A stretch of 64,000 nucleotides of DNA from Chloromonas sp. AAM2. Taxonomy: Eukaryota > Chlorophyta > Chlorophyceae > Chlamydomonadales > Chlamydomonadaceae. The stretch covers positions 34,540 through 98,539 of the forward strand of contig QAXH01006586.1 in assembly GCA_004335635.1 (NCBI GenBank), in the 5' to 3' direction. The position numbers and the translations under genes were made by a program. Every line of letters begins with the position of its first letter. Positions within the stretch are counted from its first letter, which is position 1. Below the pieces are notes generated by a model that worked only from the letters and a program-made list of their open reading frames with translations, had not been told where the DNA came from and ran no database searches. Below, piece after piece: positions 63,315 through 64,000 of the stretch.

Positions 63315-64000
63315 GCTCGCGAGCGTGCCCAGGGAAAGGGCAAGCACGCCGGAAAAAGCGGTGGCTCCAAGGTTGTTAATTTCCTCCGCAATTTGCTCGC
63401 AACTTGTGGCAAACCCAGCATTGCGCTGCAGCATGCCGCGGGTAAGTTTACACTGCCATGCCCCGTCTTGCGTGGTCAAACACCACCAACTGCTCGCCAA
63501 TTCCGTGCATTTGACTGCGGCTTGCATGCATGGACGAGGGCATCCTTTGCAGCAAAATATGAAATTTCTGGGACACCAGAAGACATTGAATAGCATGCAG
63601 TGCAGTGCTCACTACACTTGTGCATAAATCCATGATGCTCTGATGTACCATGCCATGCATGACTCACAATCCAATTCAGCTGCCTTCCTGTTCACAGACT
63701 CATTCACCACATCACGAGACATAAGCGTGAAGACCACCTTGGCCAGTAACCCGAGCACTGATTATGATGTGAAGTTTGCTGCCTTTGATGGGCACGGCAA
63801 CAAGCCCACCGATGACTCGTACGTGGTAGTGAATGCATCCAACAACAACAGTGGAAAGGCATCGACAATCACCATTATCCTCGGCAACAAGGATGGGACA
63901 GCTGCCGACCCCATCATCACCGTCCACGCTGCCGACAATGAGGCACCTGCCACCGCTGCTACCGCCCTTCCCACAAACACCGACAGGGCCGCCGCCACCC
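63315..64000 (+). CDS. Unrecognised protein, 3' part beyond window
   Basis: Two exons join in phase: 63315-63441 (Lys/Gly-rich QGKGKHAGKSGGSK then VVNFLRNLLATCGKPSIALQ) and 63698 to the window end (open). The second reads as a beta-rich extracellular-type sequence: SFTTSRDISVKTTLASNPS, YDVKFAAFDGHGNKPTDDSY, VVVNASNNNSGKASTITIIL, IITVHAADNEAP, then an Ala/Thr/Pro tail. Two N-glycosylation sequons (NAS, NNS) are visible. A surface or cell-wall protein is possible but I recognise no domain. The true start lies upstream of 63315 and is not identified. Confidence 0.5.

Overview
The window reads as nuclear DNA of a green alga. Genes are split into many short exons (about 25-1,550 nt, one of 2.7 kb) by spliceosomal introns with GTGAG/GTAAG-type donors and TGCAG acceptors. 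The proteins include plastid-targeted ones (SUF cysteine desulfurase, a GRXS16-type glutaredoxin), mitochondrial ones (holocytochrome c synthase, ferredoxin/adrenodoxin reductase) and an axonemal PF16/SPAG6-like armadillo protein. Low-complexity Ala/Ser/Gly/Gln insertions, poly-Q, minisatellites inside introns and runs of N at tandem repeats fit a draft assembly of a volvocalean chlorophyte. A Haematococcus-like alga is my guess from style only; nothing in the window proves the genus.

Layout, left to right: (1) 106-3337, minus, divergent PF16/SPAG6-like protein, C-terminus beyond the left edge. (2) 3443-10957, plus, M16 peptidase-family protein lacking the zinc motif, 16 exons, divergent from (1) with about 105 bp between start codons. 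(3) 11363 to at least 23371, probably 24451, minus, a very large TMEM245/AI-2E-transporter-family membrane protein, convergent with (2). (4) 25533-26932, plus, an unrecognised 213-residue protein whose five exons agree in phase. (5) 26933-30041, no gene I can support, only weak coding fragments and repeats. (6) 30042-32184, minus, GRXS16. (7) 33670-35416, minus, holocytochrome c synthase. (8) 36453-39622, plus, SufS/NFS2. (9) 41286-43992, plus, mTERF-like protein. (10) 45209-53900, minus, a 1,587-residue TBC Rab-GAP with a huge insertion inside the TBC domain. (11) 55080-60324, plus, NADPH:ferredoxin reductase of the adrenodoxin-reductase type. (12) 60325-63314, mostly unassigned. (13) 63315-64000, plus, an unrecognised gene running off the right edge.

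Six gene models (M16, GRXS16, HCCS, SufS, TBC, FDXR) and the unknown gene at 25.5 kb were closed exon by exon with every intron phase matching, so their totals are multiples of three. Exon lists are in the entries. Four genes within about 30 kb (GRXS16, HCCS, SufS, FDXR) act in iron-sulfur or heme cofactor assembly, split between plastid and mitochondrion. The rest have no evident common pathway. The most unusual DNA features are intronic tandem repeats that carry splice signals: a 31-bp minisatellite holding 11 copies of a 3' splice site, and a TCAC array forming the end of another intron. There is also a small dispersed element with five recognisable copies. I saw no prokaryotic operon, CRISPR array, rRNA, convincing tRNA or intact transposase.
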